Below are positions 24,501-37,036 of a stretch of DNA of 64,000 bases, piece by piece; position 1 is the first letter of the stretch; each line of letters begins with the position of its first letter. Position numbers and translations under genes: made by a program. Origin of the DNA: Daphnia pulex. Lineage: Eukaryota; Arthropoda; Branchiopoda; Diplostraca; Daphniidae. Below the pieces are notes generated by a model. The model was given only the letters and a program-made list of their open reading frames with translations. It did no database searches and was not told the origin of the DNA. Location of the stretch: contig NC_060018.1 in assembly GCF_021134715.1 (NCBI RefSeq), positions 5,163,501-5,227,500 of the forward strand, written 5' to 3'.

Positions 24501-27500
24501 GTTGAAATACGCGAAATCTATTCTTTTCTCTGCGTCCCATTCAATAACTAATTTACGGGCCGTTTGTCCGGCTGAGGACTTTTTTGAGCCATTGTCCGGT
24601 TGGAGACTCTTTTCCCTCTCGTGTTGTTACGGCGGATCTATAGCAGGTTTTTCGGCACGTAAAAAGAAAAAGAAAAAAGTTGGAAAACCATTTTCAGACT
24701 AGTCATGCGTTGACAGGGTCCCATATTGAGTTGATGGATAAGAAGGACGGCCCCCTCCATCATTCTTTATCGCTTTCTGCACCTTTTTCCAGTTGAATCC
24801 CAGCACGTCGGACAATGCAACGAACCCACCAAACAGGATAGTCAGTGCAGAGGCTCTAGCAGCTTGTTGTCTAAATATCCCCCCCCCCCCCCCAACCGAC
24901 TCTCTACCCGAGTTCGTTTGTTTTCATTTGTGTTTGAATGTGTGGTGGGCCTTTTTATATCCTCCCTCCCTCCCCCCGCCTGGATTGCCAACCAAAAAGA
25001 AGATTGAGAGAATGAGGACCATGATTTGACTCGTTTCTCTTTTTCTTTTTCTTGTAAATGTGCCTTTGGTTGATGAATCCAGGTTGATGAGCATTACATG
25101 TTTGACTTGTTCCCCTGATTTTTCCTCTGTTTGAAGTGGACCGTGTGAGAGACACGCAGATCGGAGCCCCCGTCACGGGATATGGGCAATGCAATCCATC
25201 TTCCATCCCTTCCGGCCGTCTGCGTGATGGTCATGGAAAAAAAAATGAAACAGTCCACCGCGCCCTAGAAGCTACACATATTTATTGACTTTCTCGGATG
25301 TCTTGTATGTTTTCTTTCCCTTCGAGCTTCTTTTATTTGTTATTTTTTTTTCTTTCTCCTAAAGTTTTTACGATGGGGGGACATTGGGGACCGTCGAAAT
25401 GAAAACTCGGTCCTCGGCGCAAACGAGTCTACGGTTATTTGTCTGTATGCGTTGGGGCCGTGTCCCAGGTTTTTACGCTTTGATAAACAGCGCACATTTC
25501 TCGTCGTGAATTTTTTTAGAATGAGAAAATCTGTGGGGGAAAAAGATATACCGTAAACGGTGGTGGCCGCCACAAACGGCACCGTTGTCACCTTATAGAT
25601 TGTGCCGTCTTGCAGCTCGTGCGCCCAGTGTCTTTTTTTTTCTTTTTCTTTTTTTCTTTCCTTCAATTTGATTATCGCCATTGTGCCAGCTCCCGCTGCG
25701 CTGGCAACACGTTTCACCCGGTCGACTAAAACGCATAAAACATTCGGCATATAGACGGAATCGTTAGTTATTATAATAGACACCGTTGCACTTTTGTCGT
25801 GCAATTTTCTGGTTGATTTCGTTTCGGGCGATGTGAGTAATGCTCTATCGTTTTGTGCGACGAAAAAATGGGCAATCGTGAGTTTGTCAGACGAACGTGA
25901 GAATGAGCGTGAGCTCCCAATCGACGTGAAAAAGCGAAACAATTGAGAAATGGAATCGGAAGACGTTCTTCCTTTTCACTGGAAATGGAAGAAAGTATCG
26001 GAACAAAGGGCTAGACGTGATCCATGTTGACTCCGTCCTGTGTTGGAGTCGCTTGTTGTGGTGACATGACACGGAAAACTCACGAAACAAAAGATCGGAA
26101 GAAGAAGAAGAAGAAGAAGGGAGAGATATACCCGAAAAAGAGAAATGAAATTGTATGTAGTCGTCTGGGAAAAAAGTCCCGAGGGGTGTGTACAGGTTAG
26201 TGGCAGGTATGTGTGTATTTTTATTTCTCCCATCTTGTCTACGCCGGTATACGTACTTTCACGTTATATAGCTAGGGAAAATGAGGCTTGATCGTGATCG
26301 GTTAGATCGGCGGCGAACGACAACCGACCATAAGTTTATAGTGATGACCAAGCGAGACTTGTGTGTGAGCCTTGCGTGCCGGATGATGACTCTGCAAAGC
26401 ACACACACACACACCATTCTCCAAAAGGATCTTTCAGACCTTTTGAGGGATATCCGAGAAAAAGGGCAACAACTTTTTAGCAACACTAAAATCAACCCGT
26501 CAGCTTGTATTCACGCTCGCCGTACGTTTTCCTCCTCTACCAGGTAATAGAACAGACTGATTGGATGACCGCTAGAAGATTCACGTTCACTGGCCGTTCG
26601 AGTGTAGTGCAAACTCTTTTATCGACACGTCAACTCGCTCTCAACTCCAATACGGATACAACAAACAAAGGTGGGAGGGAGTCTTGCGTGATTATACCGT
26701 ACGTTGATGCAGATTCGACAAAAGAAAACAAAAACCCCTCGTTTGAATCCTTCATTTTAAGAAATGCCCAATGTTGAACCCTCTCTCTTGTTGCTTTGAA
26801 CTCTTGCGCGTCTCCCGTATGATGGATACCGATGACTGGCGACTATGCCCCTCCGCACAGGTATTTCCCATCGGCAAGGGTCGTGCCTCCCCGCGTGTGG
26901 CGCTGGATGGAAAAAAAAATAAAGGAGGGGAGGGAATGAATTAAAAAAGCTTTGCTGCATACAGGATTGTATTAAGGAGTACAGCGTACAGCGTTAATAG
27001 GTATCGTCGCCGGGCCGACTGGCCGTCAACACCGTTATTATTACTATTATGAATATATATGTATGCCTGAGACATCCGTCCATCTCGTATACATAGTGCC
27101 TCTCTTTTCCATTAAGAAATGAGAAGGTTAGGGGTCGGATGGTTCGCCTTGACCCTCTCATCAAAGGCCCCACTCTATGGGAGAAAGAACAATAGTCCAA
27201 TCCGTGGTCCGAAGAATCGACCCGAGTGTCCTCCTCTTCTTAGTAATAATTTTGTGTACCAATGTACCGTATCTTGCGTGCAATAGCTTCAACACACTTT
27301 TTTTTTCTTATCTGGCGGGGGGTTCATTTCGAAAGAAAGACGATCGCCGAAACGGAATCATCATCGAAAAAACCGTTGTGATTCCCTATAAGCGCTCGGT
27401 TCAACTTCATTAGCCGGATCGGACCGGCTAAGTTTGAACACCTGTCGCTAAAAAAAAAAAAAAAAAAGGCTTTTGGTATAGATGGTCCGACTGACCGCGT

Positions 27501-30500
27501 GAACTGTTGAAGCATGTGCTGCAATAGCCCGCCCGCAAAACACACGCAGCTGACTAATACCAAACTCCCGCTCGTTTCGGTTCGTTTTTATCGTTGGGCT
27601 TTCTCACCTTTTTCGTACAAATTTTTTTTTTCTTTTTTACGATCTCTTCTCTCCCCTTGTAATCTGTTGCGTTCAACGACTCAAGATGGTCTTGTCCTTT
27701 AAGAAAAAATAGAAATATTTTAACTCTTTACTGATATTTTTCTGGCCGGTCCACCATCTTCCCAACTGGAACAAGCCATTGAGGCAGTAGTTCTTCTTCG
27801 AGTTTGACGCACTGACCCAGTGTACGTAGAGAATCCAAATACGGAAGCTGGACGGCCTACATAAAAGTTCTTTACAGTATTTTTCGTTCGTTTCTTCGTT
27901 ATTGAAAGAAGAAGAAAAGACAGACGAACGAGCCGCACAGTTATTTCTACGGGTAATTACCTCTCGTTTTATTCATTTATCCTCTTTGTACGGCGATTAA
28001 GCGAGACTAATTCACCTGGTCTCTTTCACTCGTCTCTTTGTTTGTCAAACAAACTGGTTATTGGCCAAGTTATGCGGCGTCCGTTGATTCAATCGGCCGT
28101 GAAGGCGCCCACCTATCGACTCATCTCGGTCGGTGAACGAAACATTTGAATATAAAAGCCCTCAGAAACAAACTTGGGCCCACCAAGTACTAGCCAGAAA
28201 TGATGATTTCAACGATATAACAAGTCATGTATATTTACTAGTATAATGCAGGCAAATGTTGCCGGAAAAATTGTTCCTTGTCTTCCTGGATACTTTTTTT
28301 CTTTCTTTCTTCGATAATTTTCTCTCGTCTAGCCGCTTTTTTACCCGGAATTTGATTTCATTTTCCGCTTTTCTCTTATCTGCAATGCCACGCAAACTTT
28401 CGTTCGGTCGTTTTCTACCTCTGCGATGCATTAAAGTTTAATTGAATCGGTCGATATTATAGCTAGTCGGCCACTGGCGGTGGGAAATCGTTGGCTGCCA
28501 TTGGGGGCTAATATCTAGTCGTGGCATTTTTGCAAGCAATGGAGCGAAGATGCTGGGTTGATGGAGCCTCAAGTCGGGGAAAAAAAATAGCACACCGATT
28601 CCCAAATTACCGCCCGGATCGTTGACTTTTCGATCAGTGCCATCGTGTAAGCAAACAAACCTTGTACCTTGTAGGCAACAACAACCTAACCAATAAAAAC
28701 AAGATACACTAAAAAGTTGAAAGTTATATTTATGTGGAAAAAGGAGGTTTTTATCCTCCTCATTTCTCCCATCTTACTTTCAAAGTGCTGCAATCCGCCC
28801 GTAACTAACGTTACTATTAAAAACAACTTTGGCTGTTGGGTACGGGTGAAAAAAAATTGATATTAAAAGTGTTATGGCGCCATTTTTCGCATTCTCCGAG
28901 ATTGAATCACCAGTGAAGCACATCGCAGAGCATGGAATGTTGTCTATATTCGTTCTTCTGCAATATTATTTCTGCCACTTTTACGTTTGTAATTTTTTCC
29001 TGGACGATCCAAGTCGTTTTATTCGCACATTTCACTCGACTTTCCCAAAGTCTATTTTTCCTCTAAATTCAACAGCCGAAAACGATAAAATGATAGAAAT
29101 TGAATTGACGACTAGCTTATTTCAAATAACTTTCAATCGAACCGCAGTGTGGCGTCGTCGTTATTACCTCCCGTCTGCCGTGTCTTTTCGTTCCTCTAGT
29201 CCCGCGTTCGTTTGGTCCGTACTGCCATCTAGCAATCCCGGCGTCTACTCGCAGCCGCTCACGCAATGACTACGCACTGATGATTACCCCGTTCTGAAAA
29301 TTTCATTTCTTTTGACCCGTGTTAACTTTTTTTTTCAAAAGAATTTCACGGCTCAACGATTGCGATGAATTGCCTTTTTTAAATCGTCATGAGAGAAGAC
29401 GAAAAGCGCGCGCTGGCGCGTGAAGCGACCGTGCTATTGGAATTCTCCCTTGTTTCTGTGTTTTGTTTGCTCACTTTGCTGCATCATTAGCATCAGCCGG
29501 AGTGAAATGGAATTGAATTCCACCGACGGGCAGGAATCGATCGCCTTTAAGATCGACAAAAGAAACACAAATGTTTGTTACATTTTCTGTTTGGTCTTTT
29601 TACTACAATTGTGGTTGGAATTCCCTTATGCCTTTCTTCTTCTTTTTTGAAATGAAAAATAACAATTAGAAATTCTCCTGCCGAACTGCCAGGAGAGGAT
29701 CAACAATACCCAACACATGTGTTCCATGGCTAGCTGAGGGCAAGGCCACGCATTTGTTGGTGTGAGTCATGGAGAAAGAAAAAAGAAAACAGGCTCTTGT
29801 GCCGACACAATTCTTGTTATTTTCATTGTCCGATTCAGCGCAGCGGGACTCTTGACTTGATCAAAAAGAAAATGTTGGGCAAATCTCTTTTTATTATCAC
29901 GTCTACGCTCACGCTATTAAGGGTCAGCATCCACGATCAAAAAAGTTGAAATTGAACGACCAGCCGGAGACGATGAGAGTCGGACACTCCCACGGTGGCG
30001 ACGGCAGCGGCCTTGGCGTAGGTGTGCAAAGAAGAGCATTAACATAAAAGCAGGGTCCAACACCCCTCACGCCCACAAACAGATTGACTGCTGCTCAGGT
30101 GTAACGCAATGTCGACACTTTTTCTATACGATCGGCACTTACTTGGCGAAAAATTTGATTGGATGAACAAGACAATGTTCACGTTGAGACTCTTGTGTAT
30201 TTGTCTTTTATCACGTGATTTAGCCTTGTAGTCGAACGACAATGGTCAAAGACCCCCCCCCCCAAAAAAAAAAAAAAAAAAAAACATTTTGGAATCAAAC
30301 AAAAGAAAACAATCAACTGTGCTGATTCACTCTTTGCATTGTTGACTAGATTTCCAATCAGTGAATTCAATGATTTTGAACGACGAAATAATTATTTGTT
30401 CTTTTGCTTTTTAGTACGTAACAATCTGCATCGCCAATTTTGGTTGGCCAATAATCCGGTGGTTGACTTGTGGAGCTGAAAAACCAAATATTCCATAACC

Positions 30501-33500
30501 TTTTCACCGCGATTCTATTGCTCCCATTCCGGACATTCTGGACGCCGTTCCATTTTGACGCTCTCGCTCTTTAGTGAATCTCGTGAATAGGTCGTTATCC
30601 ATCCGAGAAGTTAAACGTATTCGGGTCGTCCGATACACGACGGGTACATGCGTATTTAGCATTACTATCTTTGAGCGCTCATTTCGTGTATGTAGAATCA
30701 CACAATGCGGCTAGAACGTGCACGACTCGAAAAGTTCCGCGTGCCATCATTCCGTTGGAGACGACAGACAAACGATACCTGAAGAATGTAATGAATTATT
30801 AAGCTCGAGAAGGGGGGAAATAAATATAGGACACTCGGATGATGATGATCATCATTCCCAAGTGTAATTTGACTTGTGTTTTGACCTCTATTTATTCGAA
30901 AACAACTTTCAACATCGATTTAATATTACACACTTACCCGCGAGGGCGCTGTGAGAACGTTACGCATTTTTTAACATGGCCTCTCTCTCTCTGTATAGAC
31001 ATACTTGGATAAGTACATTTGTACAGTAGGACAGGTATATTTGATGTAATTACAAATTGAATTTTCTCTGGTCATCCGGGATGCAACGGATTTCGGGAAA
31101 GGGGAAAAAACCCCTTTTTCTCACACCCCAGAGCTACCTCCCGCCCATTTGGTAGTCTGACGAATAAGGGGGTACAGTACTTAATATTTATTTATTTAGG
31201 CGTGAAATGATACGGGTGCGCACTACGCAAGATCCCTCATTAGTACAACGGTTTTGGGGGGGAAATGTAGAGGGAAAGAGAAATCCGAGAGTTCTAATAA
31301 CGTAATATACACACACATACAAGAAAATGTCGAAATGATACTATTCAAAGTGACCTCTTGTAATGGTATCTTTTCTCGCCTTCAGGATAGCCGGTCTACC
31401 TCATTCTCGAATGATTATTTAGCTTACGGTGCACCTGCAGTAGGTCTAGAGAACTCTTATTTCGGCCAGTTATTTTGAACTCGAAAGTCTTTAACTGTCG
31501 TCAAATAAATTCTTTCCAGCTGCGTAGAAGGGCAAGGCCATTAAGACGAAACGGAATGAATGTTCGTTACCTTCGGGAAATGAAAACAATTCACCTTTAC
31601 GATCACATTTCAGTGAAGAAAAGAGATCTCGGACTGCGAGAGAATTTTAGAATTAGAAGAAGAAGAAGAAACATGTGAATGACCCTTAACTATCATTGTG
31701 TACGCAAATAATAAATCCTGGGCGACGCGGGGTCTCTAGCGTTGGCTTAGCGTCGTCATTTTCCTTTTGATTCTGTTCCTATAAATAAGGTGAAAATAAC
31801 AACTATACGCCTTCAACTGCGGGACAATAATAGAGCGAATCATGTCCCAAGATGTTATTCACAGCCAGATCCTGGGCGCTTTCTTACATGCAAGTAAATA
31901 GTAGTTGGCTGGTGTCCATGCATCCATTCACGCATTCAATTCTTTGCCGAGTCATTACGCCTATTCACGGTCGTTGCATTCAGGTAGCCGCTTTGCTTCA
32001 AGAAAGAAAAAAAGGCGAATCAAGCCGATAGAGATGCTTGTACTGATGATACAGAGTTGACAGGAGTAAATATTAGTGGAGAATTAAAGGGCAAGAAACT
32101 GCATGATTCGCTAAATTTTGGTTGTCGGCTGGTAGCCGGGCAAGGGAGGAGGAGCCTCGAGGCCGACACCAGCGGCAGGTGCTGCTGCTGCCCGTTCATC
32201 TCTGGCAGAGAGCCCGTAAATAATCTTTTGCATCACAAAACAAACCCATGTCTTATTTTCTTTTTCCAGCAACGGGTTTTTTCTTCTTCTTCTTCTCTTT
32301 TTTCCAGTTTAGCTTCACTAAACTTGCGCTAAAAGGGCGGATGACAGATGTTTATAACGCGCCATTTTCACTTTCTGCTCGTAGGGTTTCTCAAGGTGAC
32401 GGTGCGAACTGTGAGCTGAATCAGTAACTTTAAATATTTGTCTTCTTCTTTTTTTTCTCCGTTTGTTGTTGCTTGCTTTCGAGTTGGTTTCCCATCATTG
32501 GCGACCGGTTGATTGACACCAGGTGTGGTTTCTCCCGACAGACGGGGACCCTGGAAAATAGTTTTAGTGTGTGGTCTCCTCGGGACCGCAGCCTCGGCTC
32601 ACCGCCGCCCTGTAACTTTGAAATGCTCGAAACTGTTGAAGGATTAAAACAGACAAAACAAAAACAAAATTGCCAAATCGTTGGCCGCGTAAAGTGACAC
32701 GTCTAGTCTCCAAATTATATCGTCTGCCAACCAACGAGATATGTGCCAGAGAGTTTTCAACCCTGAGGACTGCTGGAATGTTTGCGTGACCTCTCAACCG
32801 CTCATTTAATTGAATAGCCCGGCACTAGGGAAAATCGCCTTTCTCTTTTATTATTCCTGTGGTCATTGTCTTTGACGAACTGCAGCAGTCAGAAGAAAAA
32901 AACAAAAAAGAATTAAAAACAGAAAGGGTTGAAATATTATGCTAAATGGTAGTCCAGAAATGGGCGGGTTGGTGATTCGTGTCCCGCGTGCCGCTATCCG
33001 CGCAAAAAAAAAGACCCAACACCAGCAAATGCTATACAATTAACCGAAAATATATCCAAAAGGAAGTTTTCTTTTCGAGCGATCTAACGGAGTTTTTAGC
33101 AACAGCAGCGGGATAATAAATTATGGAACAGACAGCAGATTTCCCTGGGTACACGAAAAATAAAAGAGGCATTCAATTTGTTTTTGGTAATAACGTCTTT
33201 TGTTTGATTTTCTTTTTTTCTCCTCTGTGAAAATAACAAAAGGGGGGAATAAAATAGCTTGGCAAATATTGTTGCGTACCAAAAATTCATTTGAAGCTCT
33301 CAGACTGAGTTAGAGGCATTGAAATTCTCCGATCCGGACTGCACACAGCCAAAGAGTATGTCATTTGTCACGCTACGGGGATGACACTCAGCTCGGTCGG
33401 GAACCGCTTGTAATACACGCAGCCGAGAGTGGACTCCTGTGAAACACAAATAGGTCCTCTATGACATATAGCTTCTACTTGCCAGTACACCAGCCTGTTC

Positions 33501-34890
33501 TTTTCGTCTCACTTAACGGGACAATTATATTCCAGCGGATTATTATTTTCAAAGTCTTTTGTTTTTCTTGGAGGTTTTGGCGTTCATTAAACTGATAAAT
33601 ATTTCTTGGATTAAGTCCATTTTTTCTCGAGTCGCTGTCAAACCCCCCGCCGATTAAAACGATTTCATTATTTATATATTTTGTCGCGTCTTCTGAAAAA
33701 AACGACACAGGTGTGCCGACTACCAAATTCCTTTGCGGCTGCTCCTTGCGGTGGCGGTCGTTTGCCTGGCGACTGGCATCGAGTCGCGAGCTCAATTCAG
33801 CAACATGCGAGTCTTCCGAACGAATGGCATGTTCAACAAGGACCACTGGCGTCCGATGGACATTTTGAAATCGTTCAAGATCAACAAAGAACAGGAAACG
33901 GACTCGTCGAGGGCGGCCGAAATCGTGAGCGCCAGTTCGATCAAACGCGTGAGCATGGCGTCGCTTTTGCAACAATTGAATCAAGTGAGCAGCGGAAAGA
34001 AAGACGTCTTCTTCCCCACTCCGATCGCAACCAAGCAGGAGGAAAGCAGCAGTCTGTCCATTCCAGTCACCATCATCGAATCGAATCACTCCGCCATAAC
34101 TCCGGTCGTCAAGGAGAGTACGATTCGTCGCGTCAAACTTCCAGCCGGATCCATTTCTTATTCGAGGAACGGACCCGCCTCGAACGGACCGTCCATTTTG
34201 CTCAACATCAACCCTCATCTTCAACGCTCGACGAAATTTCCCAGTACCGAGCCACCAACAACCACCGAGCCGGCTACTACTACAACAACAACCGAGCCAT
34301 CAACAACGACTGAGCCATCAACAACGACGACGACGACCGAGCCATCGACTTCTACGGCCACAGAGCCGTGCGTGACCAAAGTTTACGTCAAAGCCAAACC
34401 AATTGAACAACAAGCGGCTAAACCTTATGGTAACAAGGCCAAAACGCCCGCTTCGGTCAGAGCCGACAACATCTTAGCCTCCAGTAAGAAATTGAGCCAA
34501 ATGCCCAACTCGCCCATCTACTACATCAAGTTGCCGGCCTCCTCTTTCGTCTCGGGTCGAACTCCGCATAAGGAAGACGCAGTCCCGTTCGATTTCTTCA
34601 AGCAGTCGCCCATCTTTGTGGCCACCACCAGACGACCGAGTAATGGCGGCAACAACGTCGTCGAGGAGATCATCACGACCGAGTCCCCATCGGAGACTTT
34701 GTTGTCGACCACGACGAGATCCCCGCCGCGTACCAATTCGCGCGTCATCAACATCAAGGGACCGTTCGTTTTCAACGGCAAACCGGGCGGCATCTATTCG
34801 GCTCCAGCTCCGTACAGGCCGCCCAACTATTTGGATCTTCTCCATCAATTATACCCGAAACTCAAGAGGGCTCAATTTATCAGACGCTGA
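20426..34890 (+). CDS. Secreted threonine-rich protein with an NGKP motif, split by a 13-kb intron
   Basis: Coding exon 1 is 20426-20439 (M-T-Q-N plus AG) and exon 2 is 33711-34890; together 397 residues. The join is inferred. The ATG is the first in a leader with a clear TATA/initiator and a tccATG-type context, the donor is AG|GTACGA and the acceptor acacag|G. The resulting phase is exactly right and completes a signal peptide (IPLRLLLAVAVVCLATG, about residues 11-27). The body has KLP-type motifs (SPIYYIKLPASSF). A mucin-like run of TTTEP units covers about residues 182-225. The C-terminal block reads PFVFNGKPGGIYSAPAPYRP and ends LKRAQFIRR. I do not recognise a named family; composition suggests a cuticle or extracellular-matrix protein. 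It shares motifs with the convergent gene at 35784-36921. Poly(A) signal AATAAA at 34938-34943. Additional or alternative exons inside the intron cannot be excluded. Confidence 0.6.
21489..21521 (+). repeat. (AG)n microsatellite
   Basis: About 16 uninterrupted AG units lie in the large intron, 350 bp upstream of the fold-back element. GAGA-type tracts can bind GAGA-factor-like proteins, but nothing here shows that it does. Confidence 0.85.
21874..22311 (+). repeat. Left arm of the fold-back inverted repeat
   Basis: This arm pairs with 22378-22816. It contains a smaller internal palindrome around 22037-22065 (CAACGCGATA ... TATCGCGTTG). Confidence 0.85.
22378..22816 (-). repeat. Right arm of the fold-back inverted repeat
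   Basis: Reverse complement of 21874-22311. The 66-bp centre between the arms (22312-22377) is pyrimidine/purine-strand-biased (TCTCTTTCTTCCC ... GGGAGAAAGAGAAAGGG) and could extend the hairpin further. Confidence 0.85.
24879..24893 (+). repeat. Homopolymer of 15 C
   Basis: Uninterrupted C run in the large intron. It is likely length-variable between individuals and prone to sequencing error. Confidence 0.8.
26098..26119 (+). repeat. (GAA)n microsatellite
   Basis: About seven GAA units lie in the large intron, on the purine strand. Confidence 0.8.
30253..30284 (+). repeat. C11-A21 compound homopolymer
   Basis: Eleven C are followed directly by twenty-one A in the large intron. The A run could be the tail of a very old retro-inserted sequence, but no adjoining element or target duplication is recognisable. 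Confidence 0.75.
34246..34368 (+). repeat. Coding tandem repeat (TTTEP mucin-like units)
   Basis: Degenerate 15-21 bp units encode variants of TTTEPS/TTTTTEPS in frame in exon 2 of the secreted-protein gene. The threonine-rich stretch is a likely O-glycosylation zone and a likely site of length polymorphism. Confidence 0.75.
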
Positions 34891-35783
34891 AAAAGCATAA
34901 TTTTAAATAAGCGAATTTTTGATTCTTAAAAATTAAAAATAAAACATCCCCCCGTATTTAATCACCGATGTTGTCATGATTTGTGCCGTGCTATTTTTCT
35001 AATAAACAAAATAGAATGTCAATCAATTTTAATATATTTTTTCCCCCTAAAAAGCCACCCCAGCATCCCCCAGAGTGTTGGAACATTGGGTTTGTTTGTG
35101 CTGTTATTCGTGGAATGGTTCTTATTTAAGCTATATTTTCCTTTCCAAAAAAAATTCGGATTTTTACTATTATTTTTTAATTTGCAGTGTGTTTTTCAAC
35201 CTGAATGTAGTTCTGCTCCCATGTCGATGCTGATTTTTGTGTCTTGGTTTTCCCCCGTTGTTTTTTTTATAACCTACCGATTTTGATCGATGTGACAAGT
35301 GCCGAGATTAGAAAATACACTCATATCCCCTGCTTTTAGAAAGAAAACACGTATCCGATTATTTTAAATTAACTTTTTTTTTTGAATTTTATTTTATAAC
35401 GAAAAATAACAAGCGTATTCCACCATTTATGTACACGGAAACAAAACAAAAAATCCAGTGGAAATGTCGGAGAAAAAAGAGCGAGGGAAGATATAGAAGC
35501 GAATGAAGAGAATACGATTTTTAGTTTTGGGTTTTTTTTTCTTCTCATTTTTGTATGGTCGTTTAATTTAATAATGATGCACATTTGGAAGCCGACGAAA
35601 TGGTTAGAAACCTTGGAGCTATACGCAGTTTGCGCGCGCGCATTTTTATTATTACTATGTTTTGTTTTTTTCTTCGCTAATGGCATGCTAGATAATAAAG
35701 TTAACACAAAACAAAATAACAACAGCAGCAGCAGAGTTCAAAAAATAGAACAGAAAAGCCAACAGATTATTTTGATGGATTTT
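34891..35783. other. Facing 3' UTRs of the two NGKP-motif genes
   Basis: From the left, AATAAA at 34938-34943 (and another near 35002) ends the + gene. From the right, AATAAA on - at about 35650-35645 ends the - gene. The AT-rich middle shows nothing else. Confidence 0.5.
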
Positions 35784-36921
35784 TCAGAAACTGAAATGGG
35801 CGGGTTGGACGAAGTAGAGCTGATTCGGTTTGCCGTTGCCTTTGAAATTCTTTTTGAATTGAAGTTTCTTGTAGAAACCGATGGTGGACGATGATGGCGG
35901 CGTCTCTGTAGTGGTGGTCGGGTTAATGGCGGTGGGCACGGTGGTCGCCGGGGCGCGATAAGAAGGTTTGACGAAATACAACTTGTGGGGTTTGCCGTTG
36001 TTGTAGTAATTATGGCGGTAGGGTTTCTTGTAGTTCAATGGCGAATGCGTCGACGTCGGCGGATGTGGCGTCGTTGTTGTTGTCGTCGTGGTTGTCGTGG
36101 TCGTCGTGGGATGAGTCAAACCCAGCGGAAGATTCCAGTGATAAACATTCTCCGGTTTACCGTTGGCCGTGAAGTCGACCGACACCTAATCAAAACGTAA
36201 TAGTGTCAATCAATGTCGTCAGCACAACTCTATAATAGAAACTATTTATTATATATGACAGCTAGATTGTTTTGTTTCTTTATGATTGTGTGCTCTCCGC
36301 TCCCGGAGCGAATCGGATTCGTTCCACACGGTACACCGCCTTCAGTATTTTTGCTTATTACACCTCTAACTAATAGCGTACCTCCCACCCAAGAAAACTA
36401 AGATCCTGGTAATAATAATTAAAAAACAAAGTTTACCGTTTCGAAAGGTTCCGGCGTATTTTTCTGGTCGTTGGATGTTGGCAGAAGATTGAAAGGGGAA
36501 TAGTAGTGCGGTTGTGGCGGCAGTTTGATAAAGTACACGGTCGACTCGCCCTTCTTCTTGCTGGACGTGATTTGCGGCCGTTCGTTGCCAATGCCTCGAT
36601 TGAGACCCAGGCGTTTCCACAGCATGGCGTTGCTCGTCAATCGGGGAATGCCAGAAGTCAGCAAACAACTAGTCATTACCATCAGCACAACTGGTAGCAG
36701 TATCATTCTAAAAATTCCCAAAAATAACACAAGGAAAATGGAATTTAGATGAAACTGATGGCTGGGGTTTCCACATGATTGTATAGTGCACTAGCACCCA
36801 TCTAAGCTAGTATCTACTTGACGGGCCATTAACCATGTTTCAATCGTTTCTCTTTGTTTTCTTTTCCTATGGACTGGGCAATGGCTGGACGAAAGTCTCT
36901 CACGCACCTCCAGGCGAACAT
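35784..36921 (-). CDS. Small secreted threonine-rich protein with three NGKP motifs
   Basis: Read on -, coding exons are 36921-36908 (M-F-A-W plus AG), 36707-36437 and 36185-35784, giving 228 residues. The tiny first exon is inferred: its donor AG|GTGCGT and the acceptor tttttag|A join in frame to complete the signal peptide RMILLPVVLMVMTSCLLTSG. If it is not used, the ATG at 36706 would start the protein with 223 residues. The mature part has TVYFIKLPPQPHYYSP, then VDFTANGKPENVYHW, a run of 13 T, YYNNGKPHKLYFVKPSYR and GNGKPNQLYFVQPAHFSF before the stop. The repeated unit is NGKP-x2-[VLI]-Y. The same unit and the KLP motif occur in the convergent gene, so the two look like diverged paralogues. 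The family is not recognised; a matrix or cuticle role is inference. TTTATAT-type TATA on - at 37036-37030. Confidence 0.65.
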
Positions 36922-37029
36922 CACTCTGACCACCAGGCGAGTAACAACGCTACTAAGCAAAGAGGAGAAACATCCGAACAAACGTATAGATTACAGCAAC
37001 TGCTGTCTGTTTGTGCGAGCTCTTAAACG

Positions 37030-37036
37030 TTTTATA
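37030..37036 (-). promoter_or_regulatory. TATA box of the - strand NGKP gene
   Basis: TATAAAA reads on - about 110 bp upstream of the inferred first ATG (36921). A start near 37002 would leave an about 80-nt leader containing one short upstream frame (six codons, MFLLFA). A second TATA-like site (TATAAAAA on -) lies near 37085. Confidence 0.45.

Larger units (their letters stand above)
20440..33710 (+). other. 13.3-kb first intron of the secreted-protein gene
   Basis: It is bounded by GTACGATT and acgacacag. It is over a hundred times longer than the typical intron in the window. Inside are a 943-bp fold-back element (21874-22816), simple repeats, an isolated TATAAAAG at 28151-28158 with no useful frame after it, and many short random open frames (the longest, 25340-25942 on -, shows no domain). 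I see no convincing nested gene or RNA gene. Confidence 0.5.

Noticed and set aside
25340-25942. 200-residue open frame on - in the large intron
   Set aside because: No domain, lysine-run composition from poly-purine sequence, no splice or promoter context. Treated as chance, though it is the longest intronic frame.
33475-34224. 249-residue open frame on - over the NGKP gene exon, and a 210-residue + frame at 33681-34313
   Set aside because: Both overlap the supported exon in other frames. The exon has few stop trinucleotides in any frame, and neither product has motifs or a plausible start.
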